Source: an uncultured Lysobacteraceae bacterium (GTDB taxonomy: Bacteria > Pseudomonadota > Gammaproteobacteria > Xanthomonadales > Rhodanobacteraceae). From it: DNA of 6,061 bases. Under the pieces are notes generated by a model, which saw nothing but the letters and a program-made list of their open reading frames with translations, made no database searches and was not told where the DNA came from. The stretch spans positions 1 through 6,061 of the forward strand of contig CAMLLF010000267.1 in assembly GCA_946480705.1 (NCBI GenBank). Direction: 5' to 3'. The translations under genes were made by a program, and so were the position numbers. Positions 1 to 6,061 of this stretch are shown here, piece by piece; positions within the stretch are counted from its first letter, which is position 1; the number at the start of each line of letters is the position of its first letter.

Positions 1-257
1 CCGGACCCACGGGTCGCGCGACGCCTTGGCGCCGTTGCGCCTGCGGCGCTGCGCTTGGTCTTCTTCTTCGCCGGAGTCCTCCGGGCCGCGGTTCCGGTCG
101 CGGCCTTGGCCGGAGCCTTCTTCGCGACGGACTTCTTCGTTGCGGCCTTCGCCGCCGCGCGCTTCTTCGCCGCGGCCTTTTTCGTCGCGACGTTCTTCAC
201 GGCCGCCTTCGCACCGATGCTGCGGCGCCGCCCACCGCTTCGCGTCCGCTCATTCAT
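1..257 (-). CDS. Lys/Arg/Ala-rich basic protein, histone H1-like N-terminal part (partial, runs off left edge)
   Basis: An open frame of 85 complete codons begins at ATG 257-255 and has no stop before the window edge. The visible part contains 16 Lys, 13 Arg, 25 Ala and a single acidic residue (Glu3). KK pairs at residues 26, 31, 41 and 46 are spaced about five residues apart in Ala-rich sequence (for example ATKKAAAKKRAAAKAATKK). This resembles the basic tails of bacterial histone-H1-like or AlgP-like proteins, which bind nucleic acid or other polyanions. A basic N-terminal extension on a larger protein is equally possible because the C-terminus is missing. The start lies inside the 3' end of the peptidase gene (8-bp overlap), suggesting translational coupling. 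A GGGGG run at 265-269 gives a weak ribosome site 7 nt upstream. The codons are natural for Lys/Ala (AAG, GCG), whereas the alternative frames read as Arg-rich nonsense. Function is unknown; the reading frame is likely and the exact start less so. Confidence 0.62.
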   Translation of the reverse strand, partial: MNERTRSGGRRRSIGAKAAVKNVATKKAAAKKRAAAKAATKKSVAKKAPAKAATGTAARRTPAKKKTKRSAAGATAPRRRATRGS

Positions 258-3200
258 TGTCCTGCCCCCGGTAGCCGCCGTGCAGCAGCGCGAACGGCTC
301 GCGCACGTCATGGCCGAAATACATCGCACGCAGCGCCGAGCCCGATGCGCCGCCGGCGTGGCGTCGCTGGCGTTCGAGCCGGCCTGCGCTGCCGCAGTGC
401 TTGACGATGCAGTAGCGGATCGCCTCGCGGCCCTTGCGCGGATCGACGATCAGCGTCGCGCCGCCGCGGAACCAGAACCAGCCGTTGCGCTTGTCCTTGC
501 CGTCGATCGGCACGGGTCTGCGCTGCGTGATCACGATGACGACCTCGTTGAGGAACGTGCCGTCGGCGCCGACGCGGCGGGCGGCGCGCACGCTGTGCAC
601 GTCGAAATTGGTGCGCCGGACCGGGCCGGCGGCAGCGACCTCGTTGCCCTGCTGATCGAATTTGCCGACGTCGTCGAGCAGGCCGAGCTGCGCGCAGCAT
701 TCCGGATCGTCGAGGAAGGTCTGGTTGAGCACTTCCCAGAGCTTGCGGCAGTTCTGCTTGTTGAGCGCGTAGAGCGCTTTCCGGTCGAGGTCGTGGTTGG
801 TCTTCAGATCGATCTGGTCGAGCGCGGTCGTGAGCCAGGCCGGGCTGCGATCGCGCGGCGTGTTCCAGGCCAGCGACTCCTGCGAGATCGTGCGCACGTC
901 GCGCGGCACGATGCCGCGCCGACGGAACGCTTCCATGAACGCGATGCGGTAGGCGCGGTCGTCGTCGGCGATCGCGTCCATGTCCGATGTGATCAGCGCG
1001 CGCAGGTATTCGCCGAACGTGATGTCGACCGGCGGACAGTAGTCGAGTGCACGAATGCACATGTGCAGGATCTGGCGGGCGACCTTGCAGGTCTCCGCGG
1101 TCAGGCGCTTCACGAGATCCGGATGCAGGTTGCCGCGCGGCAGCACGCCGCTGCCGGCGGTCGCGATGCGGATCAGCGAATCGGTGCGCCGCGCGACGAT
1201 GCGCAGGAAGGCCTCGTAGACCGCGTAGACCAGCACCGAGCCGAGATCGTGCACTTCGAGCGCCGGGTCGTAGCGCAGTTTGCGTTCCGCGTCGTCGACG
1301 TAGTTGCGCAGCGGGCCGCTGCGGCTCGTGCCCTCGCCGAACTGGCGCGCGAGGCCGCCGAGCAGGTTCGCCGCCGACAGCTTGCCGCGCGAGCGTGCGA
1401 TCTCGAAGCGCACGAGGTCGGTCATCGTGAAGTGCTGGAACAGCGCGACGATGTCGGCGAACGCCTCGTGAAACGCCGGCACGTCGGGATTCGACGCTTC
1501 CTGGAAACGGCGGTGCAGGCCGTCGAGCAGCGCGTGCGACATCTCGTGCGCGATCACGTCGCTCGACAGGCAGGTGAACACGAGCGATCCGGTCGTCGTC
1601 GCCGTGTCGCCGCTGGATTCGGCCGGGAAGTAGCCGAACAGCAGCGCGACCTTGGCCGGACTGTAGTACGCGTTGTCGTCGCGCAGCGCATGCGGATAGA
1701 TGCGCAGGCGCCGCACCCAGCGCGATTTCAGCTTGCCGTTGTCGACATGGCGCTGCGGCGCCCAGAGCGCCTTTCGGCCGAGCGCGCGTTCGAAATGCCG
1801 GATCGTCGTCATCGCGACGGCGTAGACCATCTGCTGATGGAACTGCGGATTGCCTTCCGACGGCGGCCAGCCGTCCTGCGCGAGCACGACCGGATCGTTG
1901 AGGTCGACCGGCTCGTAGACCTTGTTCGAGGCCGGATCGACGTCGATGACTTCGAGGTACTCGCCGACCGGGCCGGGCCGCAGACGCTCGCCGGTCGCCG
2001 GCACGTCGTCCCAGGGCAGCCGCAGCGTCGTTTCGTTGAGGTCCGCGAAATCGAGGTTCTTGGCGACGCTCGGATCGAGCGCATAGACGCGCAGGCGCCG
2101 GTCGGGCAGCGGCGGCTTGCGCACCTCGCGCACCGGCGCCGGCATCGGTGCGGCGTCGCGGTCCGCGATCACGCGGGCGGGCTGGCCGAGCCGGCGTTCG
2201 AGAAACGCGCGCAGCGCGCGCGACGGATTGCCTTCGTCGAGCGCGGCCTGCAGATAGCGGTCGATCGCGGCCGGCGGAATCTCCTCGGCCGGCCGGTCCG
2301 GATCGTCGATCGCTTCGTCGACGGACTGATGGCGCTGCGCCATCTGGGTCAGTTCGAGTTCGAGCATCGCGCGCTGCGCGGGCGACGCGGTCAGGCTCAC
2401 GCCGCCGCCGAAGATCAGGTGCAGCCAGCCCCACGACGCCTTCGCCGGCGGCAGCCGCGTCAGCGCCGCGGCGTCGGGCGGCGCGATCGCGAGCGCCTCG
2501 AGCGCGCGCATCACGCCCTGGCCGATCTTCCTGCGCGTCTCCTGGGCGTTCATGCGCGGCGTCGTCTTCGTCGCGCTCGCAAACAGCGCATGACGCACGG
2601 CTTCGACGCGCATCCACGGTTCCGGATACTGCAGCACGCGCTCCAGGTGCTCGGCGAGCCACAGCGCGCAGGCCGCGGCGATCTGCGGCGTCGCCGCCGA
2701 CGTGCCGGCGCCGTCCATGTCGACGATGTTCGCGCAGCCGATCTGCGCCCACGGCACGTTCGGCGTGTACGCGCCGAGCGCCGTGTCCATCTTCGCCTCG
2801 GGACCGAAGTTGCCCTGCATCGTGACGCCGCTGAGACCCGCATACGCGCGGCCGTTCGCCATGACGCCGCAGGCCGCGAGCACGCGGCGCCAGCGCGCCG
2901 GGAACACGATCGACTTCGGCGTCGGCAGGTGCGAGAAATTGTTGCCGCCCGCGGTCACGAGCACGAGGCCGCGGTCGTAGGCGAGGTTGACTGCATCGAC
3001 GAGCGCGCGCGAGGCGACGCCGCCCATGCTCATCGACAGCACGTGCGCGTCGTTGTCGACCGCATAGCCGAAGCCCTGCACCATCGTGCCGGTCGTGAAG
3101 CGCACGACGCTGTCGGCGATGCGGATCGGGATGATCTGCGCGAGCGGCGCGCCGCCGATGAAATCGACGAAGCCGTCCCAGCCCGGCGCGGCGCCGTCGA

Positions 3201-3873
3201 GGCGGTTGCCCGCGAGCAGGCTCAGCGTGCCGCAGCCGTGGCCGCGGTTGCTCAGCAGCGGCAGATGGCGCGACCGGTCCGTCGCGTCGTCGGGTGCGCC
3301 GTCGCTCTTGACGAAATTGCGCTGCAGATCGCGCCGCAGGTTCTGCGGCAGCGTGCGATGGTCGGGGTCGTAGCCCGTGTCCAGATGCGCGACGCGCACG
3401 TTCGCGAGCCTGTCGCCGACGCGCGCGCGCGCCGCGGCGAGCTGGCTGAACGCATCGCGCAGACTCCAGCCCGCGCCGTCGCCCTTGGCCTTGCCGCCGC
3501 CGTCGTCCTGGTCGTCGAAGCGGCATTGCTCGGGCGCGTCGACGCCGGTTGCCGCGGCGTCGCGATTGTCGTGCTCCCAGCGCTGTGCGAGATCGGGCTC
3601 GGCATCGACGATGCGTCCGCGGCCGTTCGCGGCGAACGCCGAGGCGGCCGACTGTGCGAGGGCGTGGACGCGGTCCCACGGGTGCTCGGCGTCGCCGGCG
3701 TCGATGCGCAGCCAGGTCGCGTCGTCGGCCGCATCGGCACCGATGCCGGCGCCGCGAGCCGCCGGTACCGACAGGATCGGCTCGACCGCGCCGGCGCCGA
3801 GACCGAACGCGGTTCGCGCGGCGGCCAGCGCCTGACCCTTGCCGCGAACCTTGACCAGCACTGCGTCACTCAT
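250..3873 (-). CDS. Two-headed peptidase: subtilisin-like S8 domain fused to thermolysin-like (M4-like) metallopeptidase domain
   Basis: A 1207-residue protein carrying two complete-looking protease sites. Residues about 1-95 resemble a subtilase propeptide that ends in a VDAEPDL-type motif; an acidic, Gly-rich linker follows (about 110-135). The S8 domain spans about 155-410. Its catalytic Asp165 is in HLDTGYDPDH, His212 in NRGHGCGT, oxyanion Asn311 in TAGGNN and Ser392 in GAGTSAATP. After a linker (about 410-590), the metallopeptidase region runs about 590-990. It has the zinc-site HEMSH (His776, Glu777, His780), third ligand Glu803 in FHEAFADIVALF, and His875 in EVHDLGSVLVYAVYEAF, which matches the thermolysin transition-state His. 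Residues about 1000-1207 match no fold I recognise. No N-terminal signal peptide or membrane segment is visible, so the location is probably cytoplasmic. ATG 3873 is chosen because GGGGAG lies 5 nt upstream; the in-frame ATG at 3933 has no ribosome site. The stop overlaps the next gene. Both activities are inferred from intact motifs; substrates are unknown. Confidence 0.93.
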   Translation of the reverse strand: MSDAVLVKVRGKGQALAAARTAFGLGAGAVEPILSVPAARGAGIGADAADDATWLRIDAGDAEHPWDRVHALAQSAASAFAANGRGRIVDAEPDLAQRWEHDNRDAAATGVDAPEQCRFDDQDDGGGKAKGDGAGWSLRDAFSQLAAARARVGDRLANVRVAHLDTGYDPDHRTLPQNLRRDLQRNFVKSDGAPDDATDRSRHLPLLSNRGHGCGTLSLLAGNRLDGAAPGWDGFVDFIGGAPLAQIIPIRIADSVVRFTTGTMVQGFGYAVDNDAHVLSMSMGGVASRALVDAVNLAYDRGLVLVTAGGNNFSHLPTPKSIVFPARWRRVLAACGVMANGRAYAGLSGVTMQGNFGPEAKMDTALGAYTPNVPWAQIGCANIVDMDGAGTSAATPQIAAACALWLAEHLERVLQYPEPWMRVEAVRHALFASATKTTPRMNAQETRRKIGQGVMRALEALAIAPPDAAALTRLPPAKASWGWLHLIFGGGVSLTASPAQRAMLELELTQMAQRHQSVDEAIDDPDRPAEEIPPAAIDRYLQAALDEGNPSRALRAFLERRLGQPARVIADRDAAPMPAPVREVRKPPLPDRRLRVYALDPSVAKNLDFADLNETTLRLPWDDVPATGERLRPGPVGEYLEVIDVDPASNKVYEPVDLNDPVVLAQDGWPPSEGNPQFHQQMVYAVAMTTIRHFERALGRKALWAPQRHVDNGKLKSRWVRRLRIYPHALRDDNAYYSPAKVALLFGYFPAESSGDTATTTGSLVFTCLSSDVIAHEMSHALLDGLHRRFQEASNPDVPAFHEAFADIVALFQHFTMTDLVRFEIARSRGKLSAANLLGGLARQFGEGTSRSGPLRNYVDDAERKLRYDPALEVHDLGSVLVYAVYEAFLRIVARRTDSLIRIATAGSGVLPRGNLHPDLVKRLTAETCKVARQILHMCIRALDYCPPVDITFGEYLRALITSDMDAIADDDRAYRIAFMEAFRRRGIVPRDVRTISQESLAWNTPRDRSPAWLTTALDQIDLKTNHDLDRKALYALNKQNCRKLWEVLNQTFLDDPECCAQLGLLDDVGKFDQQGNEVAAAGPVRRTNFDVHSVRAARRVGADGTFLNEVVIVITQRRPVPIDGKDKRNGWFWFRGGATLIVDPRKGREAIRYCIVKHCGSAGRLERQRRHAGGASGSALRAMYFGHDVREPFALLHGGYRGQDNE

Positions 3874-3878
3874 GACGA

Positions 3879-3884
3879 CTCCCC
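3879..3884 (-). promoter_or_regulatory. Ribosome binding site of the S8/M4-like peptidase
   Basis: On the minus strand GGGGAG sits 5 nt before ATG 3873-3871. It decides the start. The longer in-frame ATG at 3933 is preceded by GTTGTAACCGCC, with no Shine-Dalgarno match, and would add 20 residues of GC-rich, non-conserved-looking sequence. Confidence 0.75.
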
Positions 3885-3942
3885 GGCGGTCGGCCGGATG
3901 CCGGGACGCGCGAAGGCGGCCCTGTCCGGGCATGGCGGTTAC

Positions 3943-3966
3943 AACAATGCGTTCGGCGCGATTGTT
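3943..3966. promoter_or_regulatory. Small inverted repeat upstream of the peptidase gene, possible operator
   Basis: AACAAT (3943-3948) and ATTGTT (3961-3966) form perfect 6-bp arms around a 12-nt GC-rich centre, about 70-95 bp upstream of the peptidase start. The spacing suits a dimeric regulator, and the AT-rich arms stand out in GC-rich DNA. A weak -10-like TGTAAC reads on the minus strand at 3943-3938, touching one arm, but no convincing -35 lies at 16-18 nt. I therefore call no promoter. Six-base arms can arise by chance, so this is only a candidate. Confidence 0.22.
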
Positions 3967-3999
3967 CCAGAATGCGGCAAATACGTCATTCGGGAATGG

Positions 4000-4136
4000 G
4001 AGCGCGAATCGGAAACGGGGAATCGGGAATCGTCACAGGCGACGGGAGCGCAAGGCGGATATCCGTCTCCGCCTGCCGGGATCCTTCCCGCTTTGGGCTC
4101 CTACGATTCCCGATTCTCCATTTCCGGTTCCCGCTC
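4000..4136. repeat. Imperfect inverted repeat with GGGAATCG motifs (REP/MITE-like intergenic element)
   Basis: Arms 4000-4033 and 4103-4136 are each 34 nt and match at 30 of 34 positions when one is reverse-complemented; two of the four mismatches would be G-T pairs in a folded strand. The left arm holds the tandem GGGAATCGGGAATCG and the right arm its complement, CGATTCCCGATTC. The 69-nt spacer adds further pairing: GGAGC (4045-4049) with GCTCC (4097-4101), and a hairpin at 4053-4074. The element fills most of the gap between oppB and the peptidase gene. Similar GGGAATCG-type intergenic repeats are familiar from Xanthomonadaceae. It may work as a transcript-end or mRNA-stabilising structure for oppB, or be a decayed non-autonomous mobile element. 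I see no obvious target-site duplication. The structure is seen directly; its family and role are inferred. Confidence 0.7.
4053..4074. repeat. Short hairpin within the intergenic repeat
   Basis: AGGCGGA (4053-4059) pairs perfectly with TCCGCCT (4068-4074) across an 8-nt loop. Overlapping this is a perfect 10-bp palindrome, CGGATATCCG (4056-4065). It forms the tip region of the larger dyad. No T-run follows on either strand, so it does not look like a canonical intrinsic terminator. Confidence 0.45.
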
Positions 4137-4190
4137 ACAAAGAGCACGTCCCTGTGCCCCTGTTCCAGTGGCCGCAGAGCCGGCGTTCTC

Positions 4191-5171
4191 TCACCGCCCG
4201 CTGCGCAGCCGCGGATCGAGCCACCCGCGCAGCGTGTCGACGAGCGCATTGACGACGATGACGAGCGCGCCGGCCACGAGCACGACGCCGAGCACGAGGG
4301 TGTAGTCGCGGTTGAGCGCGCCCTGCACGAAATAGCGGCCGATGCCGGGAATGCCGAAGATCTGCTCGACCACGGCCGACCCGGTGACGACGGCGATCAG
4401 CGCGGGACTGAGCCACGCCGCGAGCGGCAGCGCCGCGACGGGCAGGGCGTGCACGAGCAGCAGGCGCGACTCGGCGTAGCCGCGCGCGCGGGCCGCGCGA
4501 TACCAGTCGGCCGCCATCGCCTCGCTCATGCTGCTGCGCGTCAGCCGCGCGCACCACGCGAGGTTCGGCAGCATCAGCGCAATCACCGGCAGCACGCGGT
4601 AGCGCCAGTCGCCGGCGACCCAGCCGCCGGCCGGCAGCCAGCGCAGTTCGACCGCGAACAGCAGGATCAGCAGCGGCGCGATCACGAACTTCGGCAGCGC
4701 CTGCGCCGCGGCGCCGAGCAGCATCAGCGCGCGGTCGAGCCGGCCGCCTTCGCGCGCCGCCGCGAGCACGCCCATCGGCACGCCGAGCGCGAGTGCGAGC
4801 AGCAGCGCGAGTCCGCCGAGTCCGGCCGATACCGGCAGCCCCTGCGCGATGAGTTCGTTGACGCTGAAGTCCGGATACTGGAACGACGGTCCGAGATCGC
4901 CGCGTGCGACGTCGCCGAGATAGGCGAGGTACTGCTGCGGCAGGCTGCGATCGAGCCGGTAGCGCTGCGCGAGCTGCGCCTGCACGGCCGGCGGCGCGGC
5001 CTTCTCGGTGTCGAACGGACCGCCCGGCGCCGCGTGCAGCAGCGCGAAGCACAGCGTCACGAGCAGCCACAACGTCACGAGCGCCGTCAGCGCCGCGACA
5101 CCGGCGCGGCGCAGCGCGGCGCCGAACCGGCTGCGCGCTGCGCCGTCGTCGTTCGCGCGCGCGTCGTTCAT
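4191..5171 (-). CDS. oppB: Oligopeptide ABC transporter permease OppB
   Basis: A complete 326-residue inner-membrane permease of the binding-protein-dependent peptide transporter family, about the usual OppB length. It would form half of the channel that passes peptides from OppA into the cytoplasm, paired with OppC and powered by OppD/OppF. An N-terminal membrane segment lies at about 24-46. The OppB-type loop follows, with GGPFDTEKAAPP (50-61) and the YRLD/GDLGPSFQYPDFSVNELI region (71-108). Further hydrophobic segments lie at about 115-137, 146-173, 190-210, 246-270 and 293-315. The EAA-like coupling loop runs from about Tyr224 to Pro244 (RAARARGYAE, then HALP), the contact with the ATPase. 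Late motifs VEQIFGIPGIGRYF (268-281) and GALNRDYTLVLG (284-295) are typical OppB. ATG 5171 overlaps the oppA stop as ATGA. GGAAGG 7 nt upstream supports this start over the longer in-frame extension, which only reads through the oppA 3' end. No oppC follows. Confidence 0.94.
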   Translation of the reverse strand: MNDARANDDGAARSRFGAALRRAGVAALTALVTLWLLVTLCFALLHAAPGGPFDTEKAAPPAVQAQLAQRYRLDRSLPQQYLAYLGDVARGDLGPSFQYPDFSVNELIAQGLPVSAGLGGLALLLALALGVPMGVLAAAREGGRLDRALMLLGAAAQALPKFVIAPLLILLFAVELRWLPAGGWVAGDWRYRVLPVIALMLPNLAWCARLTRSSMSEAMAADWYRAARARGYAESRLLLVHALPVAALPLAAWLSPALIAVVTGSAVVEQIFGIPGIGRYFVQGALNRDYTLVLGVVLVAGALVIVVNALVDTLRGWLDPRLRSGR

Positions 5172-6061
5172 GGCGGGTCCTTCCAGCGCAGCCAGCGCGA
5201 GGCGTGATGGTCGAGCGGATTCGCCGCGAACCCGTGCAGGCGCGCGTCGACGAGATGTTTGGACGTATAGAAGTAGATCGGCACGACTGCATGCGCGGCG
5301 AGCAGCCGCGCTTCGGCGGCGGCGACGAGGCCGGTGCGTTCCGCGCCCGCCGGCAGTGCCGCGGCGCGGCGCAGCAGCGCGTCGAATCCGGCATCGGCGA
5401 AGCCCGTCGTGTTCAGCGGATTGTCGCTGCCCGAGAACGTCGCGAGGAAATCCAGCGGATCGTTGACGTCGGCGATCCAGCCGCCGCGGAACACCTGCGT
5501 GATCGCGCGTGCGCGGCGGTTCTGCACGAACACCTTCCATTCCTCGTTGCGCAGCACGACGCGCGCGCCGAGCGTCTGCCGCCACATCGACGCCACCGCG
5601 AGCGCGAGTTTGCGGTGCACGGTCGAGGTGTTGTAGCGCAGCTCCAGCACGACCGGCTCTTCGCGGCCGTATCCCGCCGCCGCGTAGCGTTCGCGCGCGG
5701 CGGCTTCGCGCCGTTCGCGCGGCCAGCGCGCGGCGTCGACCGCGGGCACGGCATGATCGCGCGCGCCCGGCGGCACGACGCTCCAGGCCGGCAGCTCGCC
5801 CAGGCCGGTCACGTGGCGCGTCAGGATCTCGCGGTCGAGCGCGAGCACGAGCGCCTCGCGCAGCGCCGCATTGCCGCGCAGCGGCGGCCGCGTCAGATTG
5901 AGTCCGAGCCAGAAGCTGCCGAGATACGGACTGATGTTCAGCGCATCGCCGAATTCCGCGCGCAGCGCCGCGAGCGGCTTCGGCGGCACGGTCTCGGTGA
6001 TATGCAGATCGCCGGCCTGGAAGCGTTTGAGTTCGCTCGCGGCGTCTTCGGTCACGGCAAA
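5168..6061 (-). CDS. oppA: Oligopeptide-binding protein OppA-like, C-terminal part (partial, runs off right edge)
   Basis: The last 297 codons of a family 5 extracellular solute-binding protein. It would capture peptides in the periplasm and deliver them to OppB/OppC. Seen in order (residues counted from the edge): FQAGDLHITETVP near 15-27; SPYLGSFWLGLNLTRPPL near 44-61, matching the OppA 'PYLGTYYYxxN' strand; LREALVLALDREIL near 69-82, the hallmark SBP family 5 segment; WIADVNDPLDFLATFSG near 190-206 and NPLNTTGF near 210-217; and a C-terminal IPIYFY-like VPIYFYTSKHLVDARLHGF. Full OppA proteins are about 500-550 residues, so roughly the C-terminal half is here and the signal peptide and N-terminal lobe are missing. 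The frame is open to the edge (Phe-Ala-Val), so the GTG at 6055-6053 is internal, not a start. The stop TGA overlaps the oppB ATG by 4 bp, so the two are cotranscribed. Peptide specificity (OppA, MppA or murein-peptide type) cannot be settled from this half. Confidence 0.9.
   Translation of the reverse strand, partial: FAVTEDAASELKRFQAGDLHITETVPPKPLAALRAEFGDALNISPYLGSFWLGLNLTRPPLRGNAALREALVLALDREILTRHVTGLGELPAWSVVPPGARDHAVPAVDAARWPRERREAAARERYAAAGYGREEPVVLELRYNTSTVHRKLALAVASMWRQTLGARVVLRNEEWKVFVQNRRARAITQVFRGGWIADVNDPLDFLATFSGSDNPLNTTGFADAGFDALLRRAAALPAGAERTGLVAAAEARLLAAHAVVPIYFYTSKHLVDARLHGFAANPLDHHASRWLRWKDPP
5179..5184 (-). promoter_or_regulatory. Ribosome binding site of oppB inside the oppA 3' end
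   Basis: GGAAGG on the minus strand lies 7 nt before ATG 5171-5169 and within the last codons of oppA. Together with the ATGA stop/start overlap it fixes the oppB start and indicates translational coupling to oppA. Confidence 0.7.

Noticed and set aside
308..3679. A 1123-codon open frame on the minus strand overlapping the peptidase
   Set aside because: Out-of-frame reading of the same gene, dominated by Arg/Ala/Pro. All catalytic motifs lie in the other minus-strand frame.
3931..3933. Upstream ATG as the peptidase start
   Set aside because: No ribosome site before it, while ATG 3873 has GGGGAG at ideal spacing and begins a plausible N-terminus.
4144..4157. GCAC/GTGC mini-hairpin just after the oppB stop as an intrinsic terminator
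   Set aside because: Only a 4-bp stem with a 6-nt loop, followed on the minus strand by CTCTTTGTG rather than a T-run. Too weak to call.
3986..4249. An 87-codon minus-strand frame in the oppB/peptidase gap
   Set aside because: It is translated repeat sequence (IPDSPFPI-type peptide) overlapping the oppB 3' end. Such repeat-derived peptides are typical false genes in Xanthomonadaceae.
55..4305. A 1416-codon open frame on the plus strand covering the whole peptidase gene
   Set aside because: It is the antisense shadow of the peptidase: composition is Arg/Ala/Val/Asp repeats with no family motif, and it runs on through the intergenic repeat into antisense oppB. Long antisense frames are expected in GC-rich genes with strong third-position GC.
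3972..5207. A 411-codon plus-strand open frame over the intergenic gap and antisense to oppB
   Set aside because: It is Gln/Arg/His/Ala-rich without motifs and is antisense to a confident permease gene. Its first part is just translation of the GGGAATCG repeat.
5168..6055. GTG at 6055 as the start of a short 295-residue protein
   Set aside because: The frame stays open to the window edge, and the protein begins in the middle of the SBP family 5 fold, so this is an internal codon of oppA.
1..6061. CRISPR array, tRNA, rRNA or transposase gene
   Set aside because: I saw no regularly spaced direct repeats with unique spacers, no cloverleaf-like sequence and no transposase motif on either strand.

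Overview
This window comes from a GC-rich proteobacterial chromosome. Every gene I can support lies on the minus strand. The best taxonomic hint is the intergenic region at 3874-4190, which carries tandem GGGAATCGGGAATCG-type motifs in an imperfect inverted repeat. Such motifs, and the spurious 'FPIPDS'-like peptides they give when translated, are familiar from Xanthomonadaceae (Xanthomonas, Lysobacter and relatives). That placement is inference from one repeat family; a Burkholderiales host cannot be excluded from codon use alone.

Read right to left, in the direction of transcription, the window holds four genes. (1) The C-terminal 297 codons of an OppA-like peptide-binding protein (5168-6061, cut by the right edge). 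(2) A complete OppB-type permease (4191-5171) that overlaps it by 4 bp. (3) After a 317-bp gap with the inverted repeat, a complete 1207-residue two-headed peptidase (250-3873). (4) A Lys/Arg/Ala-rich basic protein (1-257, cut by the left edge) whose start overlaps the peptidase stop by 8 bp.

The peptidase is the notable gene. Its N-terminal half is a subtilisin-like S8 domain with Asp, His, Asn and Ser all present. Its C-terminal half is a thermolysin-like (M4-like, gluzincin) domain with HExxH, a downstream Glu ligand and a candidate second catalytic His. There is no visible signal peptide. It therefore looks like a cytoplasmic, or unconventionally exported, double protease, translationally coupled to a histone-H1-like basic polypeptide of unknown role.

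The opp genes would import oligopeptides: OppA captures the peptide in the periplasm and OppB forms half of the membrane channel. No oppC follows oppB here, so the remaining subunits must lie outside the window. Peptide uptake and proteolysis fit together thematically, but the repeat-bearing gap suggests two separate transcription units and a functional link is not shown by the sequence.
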